A stretch of 64,000 bases of DNA. It comes from Xanthomonas hortorum pv. pelargonii (GTDB lineage: Bacteria; Pseudomonadota; Gammaproteobacteria; Xanthomonadales; Xanthomonadaceae). This document shows positions 1-9,205 of the stretch, in pieces; within the stretch, counting starts at the first letter, position 1, and every line of letters starts with the position of its first letter. The position numbers were made by a program, and so were the translations under genes. Below the pieces are notes generated by a model. The model did no database searches, was not told the origin of the DNA, and saw only the letters and a list, made by a program, of their open reading frames with translations. Location: contig NZ_CP098604.1 of the NCBI RefSeq assembly GCF_024499015.1, positions 3,534,001-3,598,000 of the forward strand. The letters are read 5' to 3'.

Positions 1-12
1 CCCGGCGGGCGA

Positions 13-1341
13 TCAGCGCGCCAACGGAAACAAGCCAAACAACAATCCGCCCGCCAACATCAGCATCGAAATCAGCACCGCCCACTTCAGCGTGAAGCGT
101 TGATGGTCGGCGAAGTCGACCTTGGCCAGGCCGACCAGCAGATAGGTCGATGGCACCAACGGGCTGAGCAGATGCACCGGCTGACCGGCGAGCGAGGCGC
201 GGGCCATTTCCACCGGGGTGATGCCGTAGTGGCCGGCCGCTTCGGACAGGATCGGCAGCACGCCGAAGTAGAACGCGTCGTTGGACATGAAGAACGTAAA
301 CGGCATGCTGACGATCGCGGTGATCACCGCCAGATACGGGCCCCAGCTGTCGGGGATCACCGCCAGAAAGCTGCGCGACATCGCCTCGACCATGCCGGTG
401 TTGGACAGGATGCCGGTGAAGATGCCGGCGGCAAAGATCAGCGACACCACCGACAACACATTGCCGGCGTGATTGACCAGCCGGCGGCGCTGCTCGGCCA
501 GGTTGGGGTAGTTGATCATCAGCGCCAGCGCAAAGCCGATCATGAACAGCACCGGCATCGGCAGCACGCCCACCACCAGTGCGGCCATCAGCGCCAGGGT
601 CAGGATCAGGTTCACCCACAGCAGCTTGGGCCGCTTCATGTCCTCGGTGTCTTCCACGCGCGGCAATGCGTCGTTTTCCTCGGGCAGGCTGGTGTCCAGC
701 CAGTTGCCGTCGGCCGGCAAACGCACCACGCCCAGGCGGCGACGTTCGCGCATGCCCAACAGCCAGGCCAGCGCGATGATGCCGGCGATCGCCATCGCCA
801 TCGCCGGTACCAGCGGCACGAACACATCGGCCGGATCCACATGCAAGGCGGTGGCGGCGCGCGCGGTGGGGCCGCCCCACGGGGTCAGATTCATCACGCC
901 GCTGGCCAGGATGGTCACGCAGGTGAGGTTGAGCGCGTTCATGCCCAGGCGCTGATACAGCGGCAGCATCGCCGACACGGTGATCATGTAGGTGGTGGAG
1001 CCATCGCCATCGAGCGAGATCAGCATCGCCAGGATCGCCGTGCCCATCACGATCTTCAGCGGGTCGCCCTTGACCAGGCGCAGGATGCGACCGACCAGCG
1101 GGTCGAACAGACCGGCATCGATCATCACCCCGAAGTAGAGGATGGCGAACATCAGCATCACGCCGGTGGGCGCGATCTTCTTGATGCCGTCGAGCATCAT
1201 CTCGTTGATGCCGGTGCCGAAGCCGCCCAGCAACGCGAACACGATCGGTACCGTGATCAGAGCCACCAGCGGCGACAACCGCTTGCTCATGATCAGGTAC
1301 ATGAAGGTGATCACCATTCCGAAACCGAGCGCGGTCAGCAT
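13..1341 (-). CDS. CitMHS-family citrate/metal-citrate:H+ symporter
   Basis: A 442-residue, very hydrophobic inner-membrane protein with about 11-12 predicted membrane segments. Length and sequence match the CitMHS family, which imports citrate complexed with a divalent cation in symport with protons. The conserved stretch around GDGSTTYMIT and the later VNLILTLALMAALVVGVLP and FFMSNDAFYFG segments are typical of the family. I chose the ATG at 1341, not the upstream ATG at 1392, because AAAGGA sits 9 nt before it and the protein then opens directly into a membrane helix. It lies 114 bp downstream of a porin gene on the same strand, and the pair diverges from tctD-tctE, whose relatives control tricarboxylate uptake. 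Citrate as substrate is inferred from family and context. It resembles the CitH-type transporters described in plant-pathogenic Xanthomonas. Confidence 0.9.
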   Translation of the reverse strand: MLTALGFGMVITFMYLIMSKRLSPLVALITVPIVFALLGGFGTGINEMMLDGIKKIAPTGVMLMFAILYFGVMIDAGLFDPLVGRILRLVKGDPLKIVMGTAILAMLISLDGDGSTTYMITVSAMLPLYQRLGMNALNLTCVTILASGVMNLTPWGGPTARAATALHVDPADVFVPLVPAMAMAIAGIIALAWLLGMRERRRLGVVRLPADGNWLDTSLPEENDALPRVEDTEDMKRPKLLWVNLILTLALMAALVVGVLPMPVLFMIGFALALMINYPNLAEQRRRLVNHAGNVLSVVSLIFAAGIFTGILSNTGMVEAMSRSFLAVIPDSWGPYLAVITAIVSMPFTFFMSNDAFYFGVLPILSEAAGHYGITPVEMARASLAGQPVHLLSPLVPSTYLLVGLAKVDFADHQRFTLKWAVLISMLMLAGGLLFGLFPLAR

Positions 1342-1455
1342 GCGGGAAAATCCTTTGAGGCGTGCAACAGGGAGAGGGTGGAGCGTGCGCATGCAGCGCG
1401 AAAGCGATGACGCGTTTGCAGTTGCTGGAAATCTGGCGCGGTCACGAACGACACA

Positions 1456-2649
1456 TCAGAAGTCGTATTGAAAACGGCCGGTCACTGCCAGCGTGTGGTC
1501 GACCACCGCATCGAACATGCGGTCGCGGTTGCGGCTGTCGATCACGTTGAGCATCACGCGCAGGTTCGGCTTGAAATACCAGTTGCCGCCCAGCGTCCAC
1601 GACTGCGTGCTGGCGTCAATAAAGTTGGGCTGGCCATCCATGTGCTGGTCGCCGCGCATGTAGTCGTAGCGCAAGGCCAGCTCGAACGCGCCGGAGGGAC
1701 GATTGGGCATCTTGATCCGGCTGAAACGCCCGGTCTTGCGGTCGTAGCCGCGCGACTCGCCGGTGACGAACCAGCTGACCAGGCCGTAGCTGGCCAACAC
1801 CTTGGCATGCTGCCCGCCGTCGTCGAGCAGGCCGCCGCTGAATTCGCTCTGCCACGACCACGGGCCCAGCACTTCCGCGTATTCCAGCGACCACTTGTCG
1901 AGGTCGGTGTCGCGGCCATCTGCAAAGCGCGCCAGCGTGATGCGGCTGTTGTTGGCCAGATCGTTCTCCGGACGTGGACGGATCAGCAACGGCGCCGCAC
2001 CGCCGCTGCCCGGATGCGAATAGCGCTCATGCGCCAGCGACACGCCCAGGTGGCGTAGCCGCGCCTCGCCCATCTCCGGTGCGAAGGTCAGGCGCGTGCC
2101 GAGCGCACCGCCCTTGGTGGACGAATTGTCGATGCTTTCCAGGCTATAGGCCGCTGTGGACCAGGTCGCATCGGGGCGATTGGCCTGCCACGAAATCGCC
2201 TTGCGATAGATCGGCGCCAGCGTGGTGGAGGCATAGCCGCGTTCCAGAAACGGGCCGTAGTTGGAACCGGTGCGATCGTCCAGCGAAAAGTATTGCTTGA
2301 ACTGGCCTACGGTCAGCGTACCGGCGGAAAACTTCTTGGCGATATACACATCGCGCGCCAGGATGCCGCGGCTGCCGGATTCGTACTGCAGGCCGGCAAA
2401 TTCCGCTTCGGCCTTGTAGTTGAAGCCATAGAACTTGCCCGCCACATCCAGCCACACGCGGCGGAACTGGGTGTCGTTGCGCTCGGGCGTGCCGCGTTCG
2501 TCGTTGTCGAACATGGTGAAATCCCAGTGCACACGCCCGCCCACCTCGGCGGTGACCGGACCGTCGCCATCGGCCGCGCGAACAGCCGGTGCCAGGCAGA
2601 TCGCGGCGCAGGCGGTGAAGACGCGCAGACGCAAGGTGTCGTTGCTCAC
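1456..2649 (-). CDS. OprO/OprP-type outer-membrane porin, probably for citrate
   Basis: A 397-residue protein with a cleavable signal peptide ending near AVRAADG, then alternating aromatic and charged beta-strands, ending in FQYDF with the terminal Phe typical of outer-membrane beta-barrels. It belongs to the OprO/OprP (phosphate-selective porin) family. In this position it probably lets citrate or another anionic substrate cross the outer membrane for the transporter encoded just downstream; that substrate is inference. The start is uncertain. The GTG at 2649 is preceded closely by GGGAGGG and gives a compact signal sequence, while an in-frame ATG at 2667 adds six residues. It diverges from tctD, so the 277-bp gap probably holds both promoters. 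Confidence 0.8.
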   Translation of the reverse strand: MSNDTLRLRVFTACAAICLAPAVRAADGDGPVTAEVGGRVHWDFTMFDNDERGTPERNDTQFRRVWLDVAGKFYGFNYKAEAEFAGLQYESGSRGILARDVYIAKKFSAGTLTVGQFKQYFSLDDRTGSNYGPFLERGYASTTLAPIYRKAISWQANRPDATWSTAAYSLESIDNSSTKGGALGTRLTFAPEMGEARLRHLGVSLAHERYSHPGSGGAAPLLIRPRPENDLANNSRITLARFADGRDTDLDKWSLEYAEVLGPWSWQSEFSGGLLDDGGQHAKVLASYGLVSWFVTGESRGYDRKTGRFSRIKMPNRPSGAFELALRYDYMRGDQHMDGQPNFIDASTQSWTLGGNWYFKPNLRVMLNVIDSRNRDRMFDAVVDHTLAVTGRFQYDF

Positions 2650-2763
2650 AGACCCTCCCAGGTACATGTGTGAATCACGTTCAGCGATGCACCGCACAAC
2701 CACACTGCGGCGCGTTGGCAGCAGCCTAGTCCGGCGAAGCTGTCATGGACCTGTCGTTGGGGC

Positions 2764-2921
2764 GGGAATGGGGAGTCGGGAATGGGGAATCGCAAGAGCG
2801 TTAAGAGCTTTTGTCTTCGCGGCCTGTTACCTTCCGGCCGCAGCCAACCGCCGTTCCGATTCCCCATTCTCCATTCTCCATTCCCCATTCCCCATTCCCC
2901 ATTCCCCATTCTCGATTCCCC
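2764..2921. repeat. ATTCCC-heptad repeat forming a long imperfect inverted repeat
   Basis: The left half (2764-2791) carries GGGAATG-type heptads. The right half (2858-2921) is a run of about nine CATTCCC/CATTCTC heptads in the opposite orientation. About 65 bp of ordinary sequence separates them, so the transcript could fold into a long hairpin. The right half ends only 5 bp before the tctD start codon, so it occupies the place of a normal ribosome-binding site. The same kind of element occurs between leuC and leuD at 40405-40495. Confidence 0.8.
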
Positions 2922-2926
2922 GCCCA

Positions 2927-3628
2927 ATGCGCCTGCTGCTAGTCGAAGACAACGCCGACCTCGCCGATGCCATCGTGCGGCGCATGCGCCGTAGCGGGCA
3001 TGCGGTGGATTGGCAGGCCGATGGCCTGGCGGCGGCGAGTGTGTTGCGCTATCAGAGCTTCGATCTGGTGGTGCTGGATATCGGCCTGCCCAAGCTGGAT
3101 GGGTTGCGGGTGCTGGCCGGTATGCGCGAGCGCGGCGATACCACGCCGGTGCTGATGCTCACCGCGCGTGATGGCATCGAAGACCGCGTGCAGGCGCTGG
3201 ATGTCGGCGCGGACGATTACCTGGGCAAGCCGTTCGACTTCCGCGAGTTCGAAGCGCGCTGTCGCGTGCTGCTGCGGCGCAATCGCGGCCAGGCCAGCGA
3301 GGTGGTGCAGATCGGCGGTTTCGTGTTCGATAACGCCGCGCACACGCTACTGCTGGACGGCGTGCCGATCGAATTGCCCAATCGCGAATACCGCTTGTTC
3401 GAAATCCTGATCGGGCGGCTGGGGCAGGTGGTGGGCAAGGACGAGATCGGCAACGGTTTGTTCGGTTTCGACGACGATGCTGGGCCCAATGCGATCGAGC
3501 TGTATGTCGGCCGCCTGCGGCGCAAGCTGGCGGGGGCGCCGTTGCGCATCGTCACCGTACGCGGTGCCGGTTACAAACTCGAAGAAGCCGACCCGCACGC
3601 GCCGGTGGAGCCGGGCGTCGATGGCTGA
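2927..3628 (+). CDS. tctD: OmpR-family response regulator TctD
   Basis: A 233-residue response regulator. The receiver domain (residues 1-115) has the acidic pocket E7/D8, phospho-acceptor D51 (VVLDIGLP), T79 and K101. It is followed by an OmpR/PhoB-type winged-helix DNA-binding domain ending in YVGRLRRKL and RGAGYKL. The product is most like TctD, which activates tricarboxylate transport genes when phosphorylated by TctE. The ATG at 2927 starts exactly at the conserved RLLLVEDN strand. It directly follows the heptad repeat, so there is no clear Shine-Dalgarno. The gene overlaps the kinase gene by 8 bp (ATGGCTGA), so the two are probably translationally coupled. The divergent porin and CitMHS genes are the obvious regulatory targets (inference). 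Confidence 0.92.
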   Translation: MRLLLVEDNADLADAIVRRMRRSGHAVDWQADGLAAASVLRYQSFDLVVLDIGLPKLDGLRVLAGMRERGDTTPVLMLTARDGIEDRVQALDVGADDYLGKPFDFREFEARCRVLLRRNRGQASEVVQIGGFVFDNAAHTLLLDGVPIELPNREYRLFEILIGRLGQVVGKDEIGNGLFGFDDDAGPNAIELYVGRLRRKLAGAPLRIVTVRGAGYKLEEADPHAPVEPGVDG

Positions 3629-5006
3629 GCCGCTGCCGGTGGCGCCGTCGATCCGGCGCACCTTGCTGCTGTATCTGGGCAGCCTGTCGCTGCTCGGCGC
3701 GGTGGTGCTGTTCTTTGCCGCGCGCGATTATGGCGAGCGTGCGGCCAATCGCTCCTACGACCATCTGCTGGTGTCCTCGGCACTGTCCATCATCGACAGC
3801 GTGGCCTTGGTCGGCGGCGACTGGCAGGTGGATCTGCCGTATGCCTCGCTGGATCTGCTCGGCATGGCGCCGGAAGACCGCGTGTTCTATCGCGTGTTCG
3901 ATGCGCAAGGCCGCACCATCACCGGCGAAGAGAATTTGCCGCTGCCGCCACGCCCGCCCAGCGACGAGCGCCCGCTGTTGTTCGACGCCGACTACAGCGG
4001 CGAGCCGGTGCGCTTTGCGGTGGTGATGCATCGGGTGGCATCGGCGTCCGGGCAGGGCGAAGTGCGCGTGCAAGTGGGCCAGACCCGGCGCGCGCGCGAT
4101 GCGCTGGCGCGCGATGTGGTGCTCAATGCCTTGGTGGCGATCGGCGTGTTGTCGCTGCTCGCCCTGGGCCTGGTGTGGCTGGGCGTGTATCGCGCGTTGC
4201 GTCCGTTGCAGCGCATCGAGCGCGATCTGTCGCGGCGCGAGCCCTCCGACCTGAAACCGCTGAGCGTGCCCGCACCGCAGGAAATGCAGTTGATGGTGAC
4301 CGCGCTCAATCGCTTCATGGCGCGGTTGTCGTCCAGCAATGAAACCTTGCGCGCGTTCATGGCCGAAGCCGCGCACCAGATGCGCACGCCCCTGGCTGCC
4401 TTGCGCGCGCAGGCGCAGCTGGCGATGGACGAGGATGACCCGCGCGAGATGCAGCGCAGCCTGGTGGCGATCGAGCGCAATGCCAGCCATATGAGCCGGC
4501 TGCTCAATCAATTGCTCAGCGATGCCAGCGTGATCCACCGCGCCAATCTGCAGCGCTTTGCCACGGTGGATCTGGCCGAGGTCTTGCACCAGGCCTTGCA
4601 CGAAGCGCTGCCGCGTAGCGACAGTGCGCCGCGCGTGCACCTGGCGATCGACCCGCAACCGGCGCTGTTGCATGGCGATGCCTTGCTGTTGCGTGAGGCG
4701 CTCAAGAACCTGATCGACAACGCCTGCAAGTACGGTGGCGGCGCGCCATTGCAGGTGGCGCTTACCAGCGATGGCAGCCACCACGTCATCACCATCGCCG
4801 ATCACGGCCCCGGCATTCCCGCAGCCGAAGCCGAGCGCGTGTTCGAACGTTTCGCGCGCGGGCCGGATGCGCCGGCCGGCGGTGCGGGGCTGGGGCTGGC
4901 GATCGTCAAACGCGTGGTCGAGGCGCATGGCGGGCGCATCGATCTGGCCAACCGCGTCGGCGGCGGGCTGATCGCCTCGTTGCATTTTCCTGGAGGGACA
5001 CGCTGA
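3621..5006 (+). CDS. tctE: Sensor histidine kinase TctE
   Basis: A 461-residue membrane histidine kinase. Membrane segment 1 is about residues 13-32; a periplasmic domain of roughly 130 residues follows (the region called TctE_N in this family), then membrane segment 2 at about 167-190. The HAMP-like linker leads to the H-box AEAAHQMRTPLAALR with H252, the N-box LIDNACKYG with N367, and G-boxes DHGPGIP (394-400) and GAGLGLAIV (421-429). All catalytic motifs are intact. Its partner is the overlapping tctD, and its stop codon overlaps the next start by one base (TGATG). By family it senses extracellular tricarboxylates such as citrate; no ligand residues can be assigned from sequence. Confidence 0.92.
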   Translation: MAEPLPVAPSIRRTLLLYLGSLSLLGAVVLFFAARDYGERAANRSYDHLLVSSALSIIDSVALVGGDWQVDLPYASLDLLGMAPEDRVFYRVFDAQGRTITGEENLPLPPRPPSDERPLLFDADYSGEPVRFAVVMHRVASASGQGEVRVQVGQTRRARDALARDVVLNALVAIGVLSLLALGLVWLGVYRALRPLQRIERDLSRREPSDLKPLSVPAPQEMQLMVTALNRFMARLSSSNETLRAFMAEAAHQMRTPLAALRAQAQLAMDEDDPREMQRSLVAIERNASHMSRLLNQLLSDASVIHRANLQRFATVDLAEVLHQALHEALPRSDSAPRVHLAIDPQPALLHGDALLLREALKNLIDNACKYGGGAPLQVALTSDGSHHVITIADHGPGIPAAEAERVFERFARGPDAPAGGAGLGLAIVKRVVEAHGGRIDLANRVGGGLIASLHFPGGTR

Positions 5007-6055
5007 TGCGTGTGCTGTTGCTGATGGTGGTATTGCTGGCACATGGCATCGCCTGCGCCGCGCCCGGCGATGTACGGCGGTTTCCCGCGCAGGGCCCGAT
5101 GCAGGCGCAATTGCGCGTGCAGGGCTCCACCGATCTGGAGGTGTTTGGCGCGGTCATCCAGGACTACCAGCGCCTGCATCCGGGCACCGAGGTGATCTAC
5201 GAAGACGTGATCGCCTGGGACATCTATGCGCGCTATCTGCATCCAGGCAAGGCCACGCCTGCTGCGGACATGCTAATCAGCGCCAGCATGGATCTGCAGA
5301 CCAAGCTGGTGAACGATGGTCACGCGCTCGCGCACCGCTCCGCACAGACCGAAGCGCTGCCGGCGTGGGCGCAGTGGCGGCACGAGGTGTTCGGCATCAG
5401 CTACGAGCCGGTGGCCATCGTCTACAACACGCGCAAGCTGGCGGCCGCACGCGTGCCGCGCACGCGCAGACAGTTGTTGGCCCTGTTGCGCGCGCCCGAT
5501 GCGCCGCTGCGCGGCCGGGTGGGCACCTACGATGTGGAGCGCAGCGGCGTGGGCTATCTGTTCGCCACCCAGGACGGGCAGGTCGGCAGTATCGCCGGCG
5601 CGCTGCTGGCCGCGTTGGGCGCGAACCAGGTCAAGCTGGAAGAACGCACGGGCACCTTGCTCGACCGCGTCAGCCGTGGCGAGCTGCTGCTGGCCTACAA
5701 CGTGCTGGGCTCGTACGCGCAGACGCGCATCGATGCCGGCGCGCCGCTGGGCATCGTGCAGCCGCAGGACTACACGCTGGTGGCGCTGCGCACCGCAGTG
5801 ATCCCCAAGACCGCGCCGCATGCGCCCGAGGCGCGCAGATTCCTCGACTACCTGCTCTCGCCACGCGGCCAGCAGGTGCTCTCGCGCGAGGCGCGATTGA
5901 TGCCGATCCTGCCGGCCGCCGGTGGCCGTGGCGGCTCGGCGCAACCGCCGTTCCGCCCGATCCCGCTGGGCCCTGGCCTGCTGGTGTATCTGGACAAACT
6001 CAAGCGCCGGCAGTTTCTGGACGCCTGGCGCGCCAGCACGCAGCCGCCGCGCTAG
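5006..6055 (+). CDS. Periplasmic solute-binding protein coupled to TctDE
   Basis: A 349-residue protein with a signal peptide (RVLLLMVVLLAHGIACA, cleavage near AAPGDV), then a type-2 periplasmic binding-protein fold. The segments LRVQGSTDLEVFGAVIQDYQ, YEDVIAWDIYARYL and TAVIPKTAPHAPEARRFLDYLLS resemble iron/sulfate-type (AfuA/SBP_bac) binding proteins. It overlaps tctE by a single base, so it is the third gene of a tight operon. No permease or ATPase gene is nearby, which suggests a role as a periplasmic accessory that presents or buffers the ligand for TctE, not as part of an ABC importer (inference). Similar orphan binding proteins accompany tctDE in other proteobacteria. Confidence 0.8.
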   Translation: MRVLLLMVVLLAHGIACAAPGDVRRFPAQGPMQAQLRVQGSTDLEVFGAVIQDYQRLHPGTEVIYEDVIAWDIYARYLHPGKATPAADMLISASMDLQTKLVNDGHALAHRSAQTEALPAWAQWRHEVFGISYEPVAIVYNTRKLAAARVPRTRRQLLALLRAPDAPLRGRVGTYDVERSGVGYLFATQDGQVGSIAGALLAALGANQVKLEERTGTLLDRVSRGELLLAYNVLGSYAQTRIDAGAPLGIVQPQDYTLVALRTAVIPKTAPHAPEARRFLDYLLSPRGQQVLSREARLMPILPAAGGRGGSAQPPFRPIPLGPGLLVYLDKLKRRQFLDAWRASTQPPR

Positions 6056-6245
6056 CGCGAGCAGTAACCAGCGGCGATAGGCGCTGCGCGTCCGCGCTGC
6101 GTGCGCCCGGGGTGCATGTGCTGGAGCTGGAATCGGCGGTCGCCACGCATGCGCCGCCGCCGGCGCGCCGCCCTGACACGCGCGCCGCCGTGGTGGTGGA
6201 CGCTCGGGGACGGAAACAGACACGTCCATGTGCCAGACTTGGCGC

Positions 6246-6884
6246 ATGGCCGATCTCACCATCCTCGTCGCCGACGACCACCCGCTGTTCCGTGCCGCCG
6301 TGATCCACGTGCTGCAGCAGACCTTGCCGCAGGCCGATGTGGTGGAAGCCTCCAGCGCCGCCACGCTGAGCGCCATGCTGCGCTCGCATCCGCAAGCCGA
6401 GCTGGTGCTGCTGGACCTGGCGATGCCGGGCGCACGCGGCTTCTCGGCGCTGTTGCACGTGCGTGGCGAGCACCCGGACATCCCGGTGGTGGTGATCTCC
6501 TCCAACGATCACCCACGCGTGATCCGGCGCGCGCAGCAATTCGGCGCGGCCGGTTTCATTCCCAAATCCACCCCGGCCGAATCGATCGGCACCGCGGTGG
6601 CCAGCGTGCTGGATGGCGGCACCTGGTTCCCGCCGATGACCGCCGAGCGCTCGGAGGCCGACGCGCAACTGGCCTCCAAACTCGCTCAACTCACCCCGCA
6701 ACAGTTCCGCGTGCTGCTGAGCCTGGCCGACGGCCTGCTCAACAAGCAGATCGCACACGAACTTGGACTGGCGGAAAACACCGTCAAGGTGCACGTCACC
6801 GCAATCCTGAAAAAGCTGGATTGCTACAGCCGCACGCAAGCGGCTGTACTGGTCAAGGCATTGGAGCCGGAAGGCGAGGGCTGA
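6246..6884 (+). CDS. NarL/FixJ-family response regulator
   Basis: A 212-residue regulator. The receiver domain (about 1-120) has acidic pocket D10/D11, phospho-acceptor D57 (LVLLDLAMPG) and K107 (GFIPKSTP). A LuxR-type helix-turn-helix follows (about 150-205; LTPQQFRVLLSLADGLLNKQ, AENTVKVHVTAIL). The start is the ATG at 6246, giving MADLTILVADDHP. An upstream ATG at 6228 is in frame but has no better context. No kinase gene adjoins it. The nearest candidate is the hybrid kinase at 13670-16315, whose NahK/ErcS-like type often works with NarL-type regulators; pairing is speculative. Target genes are unknown. Confidence 0.88.
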   Translation: MADLTILVADDHPLFRAAVIHVLQQTLPQADVVEASSAATLSAMLRSHPQAELVLLDLAMPGARGFSALLHVRGEHPDIPVVVISSNDHPRVIRRAQQFGAAGFIPKSTPAESIGTAVASVLDGGTWFPPMTAERSEADAQLASKLAQLTPQQFRVLLSLADGLLNKQIAHELGLAENTVKVHVTAILKKLDCYSRTQAAVLVKALEPEGEG

Positions 6885-6998
6885 GCAGATCGCTTCAGTC
6901 ACGCCTCTGAAGCGGCCACGCAGTCACCGCGTTCGCAGCAGCACGCTTGCGCAGACCTATCGCGCGCATGCGTGCACATAGATGATCGACCTACGCGA

Positions 6999-9119
6999 TT
7001 AAAAATCGAGCGAATACCCCAGCGTGAACGTACGGCCACGGCCGGCGAAGTAGCGCAGCGGTTCGACCAGGGCCGATTGCGAGTAGTAGGTGATGTACTG
7101 CTTGTCGAACAGGTTGGACACGCCCATGCGTATCGCACCACGCGGCAACGCGTAGTTGAAGGTCGCATCCACCAGCGTGTAGCCGCTGAAGCGCTTGTCG
7201 GCCTCGTCGAAGGGTTGGCTGAAGGCATGCTGGGCCTGCACGAACGAGGAGAACTTCGGCGTCCACTGCGCCGACCACGACGCGATCACCCGATTGGGCG
7301 CCACGTTGAGGCCATCCAGGCGTGCGTCCAGTTGCCCATCGTTATCGCTGTCGTAGCGGCCACGCGTGTACGCGTACGACAGGCGCAGGCGATGCGTCGC
7401 ATCCAGGCGATACCCCAGGCTGGCGTCCACGCCCTGCACGCGGGTTTTCTCGCGGCTCATCATGAAGGCACCATTGATCGGCACCACGCGCGTGCCCAGA
7501 TCCGAGTTGGACTGGAAGTAACTCAGGTCCGCATCGAAGGCGCCGCGCGTGAGGCGGGTGCCGGCTTCCACGCTCTTGGTCAGGATCGGTTCCAGCGTGC
7601 TCAGGTTGGCCACGCGCGTGCCCGGCGTATTGATCGCGCGCAGCACGCGGCCCACGTCCGGCATACCGAAACCTTCGGAATAGCTGGTGAAAAAGCTCAC
7701 GCCTTCGAGCGGCGTATAAACCAGGCCGGTGTTGTAGAGGGTCTGGTTGAAGTCGAGCGTGCCGCCTTCGACATCGACCCGGTTGTAGCGCCACAGCGTC
7801 TGGTAGCTGTCGATCTTCAACTCGGCTTCTTCGCGGCGCACGCCGGCGTGCAAGGTGAGCGTGGGCAGCAGCTTGTATTCGCCCTGCACGAACAGCGACA
7901 GATTGCGGTAGTCCGACTCGGGCACGTAGGTGCGCCCGGTGCCGTAGAGATCCTGCTTGCCGGTATCTGCCAGCAGGTCGACGCCGCCGGTGAGCTTGAG
8001 CCGGCCGTCGAGCAGATCGTCCTTGGTCAGGCTGATCTTGCTGCCCCATTTGGAGGCGACCGACCGCGATTGATCGTACAAGCTGCCGACCGGTGCGATG
8101 CGCGGGTCCTGGAACGTGGACGAATTGTCGGCTCCGAACAGCCCTTCGAATTCCTGGTTGAACACCATCGCGCTCAGCTGCATGCCGGCCAGATCGTCAT
8201 CGGTGTACGACAGGCTGGAGGTCAGCACATCGTTCCACGGCGCGGTGCCTTGCGGGGTGCCGCGCACCGAGGTGGTGGGCAGGCCTTGCGCACGGTTGCC
8301 GGCGATGCCGATGTAGTCGTTGTCGTTCTTGATGCGGTAGCGGTTGACGCTGACGCTCAGGCGCTGCGCATCGGTGAGCGCGTAGCCGAGCTTGGCCAGC
8401 ACGTCGTAGCTCTTGGAGGTCATCAGGTCGCCCTGGGTGTTGTCGGCACCGATTGGCCGGCCTTGTCCGTCCACATACAGACCTTGATCGCTGTAGCTGG
8501 CCGAGAACAGGTAATCGAGCTTGTCCGTGCGGCCGTCCACGCGGTAGCGGGTCTCAACGCTTGCGGTTTCTGCACGCGTTTCCGAGGTGGGCGCGGTGGC
8601 CTGCACATCGACGTGCTGGTTGAGCTCACCGTCCTGCGGACGCCGGGTGATGATGTTGATGGTGCCGCCGGTGGCGCCCAGGCCGTTGATCGCGTTGGCG
8701 CCCTGGATCACCTCGATCCGCTCGACCATCGCATAGTCGATGGTGTGCGCTTCGCGCCCGGTGGGGCGGATCGGATTGGACTGCGGCACGCCGTCGATCA
8801 GGATCAACGGCGTGCGCCCGCGCAGCGTTTCGCCGCTGCCATTCATCTTGCCGCGGCTGGGCGTGTACGACGGAATCAGGTTGGCGAGCACGTCGGAGGA
8901 GTTGCTGGAGATCGTCAGCTGTTGCTGGATCTGCGCCTTGTCGATGATCAGCACCGTCTGCGGCGACTCGGCCACGGTCATGTTGGAGCGCGAGGCGGCA
9001 ACCACCACGGTGTCCAGCGTATCGGTGACATCCGATTGTGCGGACGCGCTGGCAGAGGCGAGCAGGCAGAGGGTGGCAACGAACGGCACGCCGGCCGATG
9101 CGGAGACGGGAGATTTCAT
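6999..9119 (-). CDS. TonB-dependent siderophore-type receptor
   Basis: A 706-residue outer-membrane receptor. The signal peptide ends near ASASAQSD. The plug domain includes VVVAASRSNMTVAESPQTVLIID, LIPSYTPSRG and IEVIQGANAINGLGATGGTINIITRRP. A 22-strand-type barrel ends in FTLGYSLDF with a C-terminal Phe. The plug and the late VSNLFDKQYITYYSQ motif resemble FecA/IutA-like ferric-siderophore receptors. The ATG at 9119 is chosen, with GGAG 11 nt upstream, over the one at 9158, which would precede the signal peptide with unrelated residues. A Fur-box match lies 68-86 bp upstream, so iron repression is likely. It diverges from a LysR regulator gene. The ligand cannot be read from sequence. Confidence 0.9.
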   Translation of the reverse strand: MKSPVSASAGVPFVATLCLLASASASAQSDVTDTLDTVVVAASRSNMTVAESPQTVLIIDKAQIQQQLTISSNSSDVLANLIPSYTPSRGKMNGSGETLRGRTPLILIDGVPQSNPIRPTGREAHTIDYAMVERIEVIQGANAINGLGATGGTINIITRRPQDGELNQHVDVQATAPTSETRAETASVETRYRVDGRTDKLDYLFSASYSDQGLYVDGQGRPIGADNTQGDLMTSKSYDVLAKLGYALTDAQRLSVSVNRYRIKNDNDYIGIAGNRAQGLPTTSVRGTPQGTAPWNDVLTSSLSYTDDDLAGMQLSAMVFNQEFEGLFGADNSSTFQDPRIAPVGSLYDQSRSVASKWGSKISLTKDDLLDGRLKLTGGVDLLADTGKQDLYGTGRTYVPESDYRNLSLFVQGEYKLLPTLTLHAGVRREEAELKIDSYQTLWRYNRVDVEGGTLDFNQTLYNTGLVYTPLEGVSFFTSYSEGFGMPDVGRVLRAINTPGTRVANLSTLEPILTKSVEAGTRLTRGAFDADLSYFQSNSDLGTRVVPINGAFMMSREKTRVQGVDASLGYRLDATHRLRLSYAYTRGRYDSDNDGQLDARLDGLNVAPNRVIASWSAQWTPKFSSFVQAQHAFSQPFDEADKRFSGYTLVDATFNYALPRGAIRMGVSNLFDKQYITYYSQSALVEPLRYFAGRGRTFTLGYSLDF

Positions 9120-9186
9120 CAGGCAAGGAACTCCAAAGCGTGGCCGCAGCAGGCACAAGGCATGCGCGACAACGCGAAAGCGGCAA

Positions 9187-9205
9187 TCAAATGGGAATCA
9201 TTATC
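9187..9205 (-). promoter_or_regulatory. Candidate Fur box upstream of the TonB receptor
   Basis: TCAAATGGGAATCATTATC matches the 19-bp Fur consensus GATAATGATAATCATTATC at 14 of 19 positions, with the right ten bases perfect. It lies upstream of the siderophore-type receptor starting at 9119, where an iron-dependent operator would be expected. Confidence 0.7.

Noticed and set aside
100..1410. 436-codon plus-strand frame opposite the CitMHS gene
   Set aside because: It is rich in Arg, His and Gln, has no recognisable domain, and is the antisense shadow of a clear membrane transporter gene.
2435..2926. Upstream extension of the tctD reading frame
   Set aside because: The frame is open back to 2435 but runs through the porin gene and the heptad repeat. 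The receiver domain starts exactly at the ATG at 2927.
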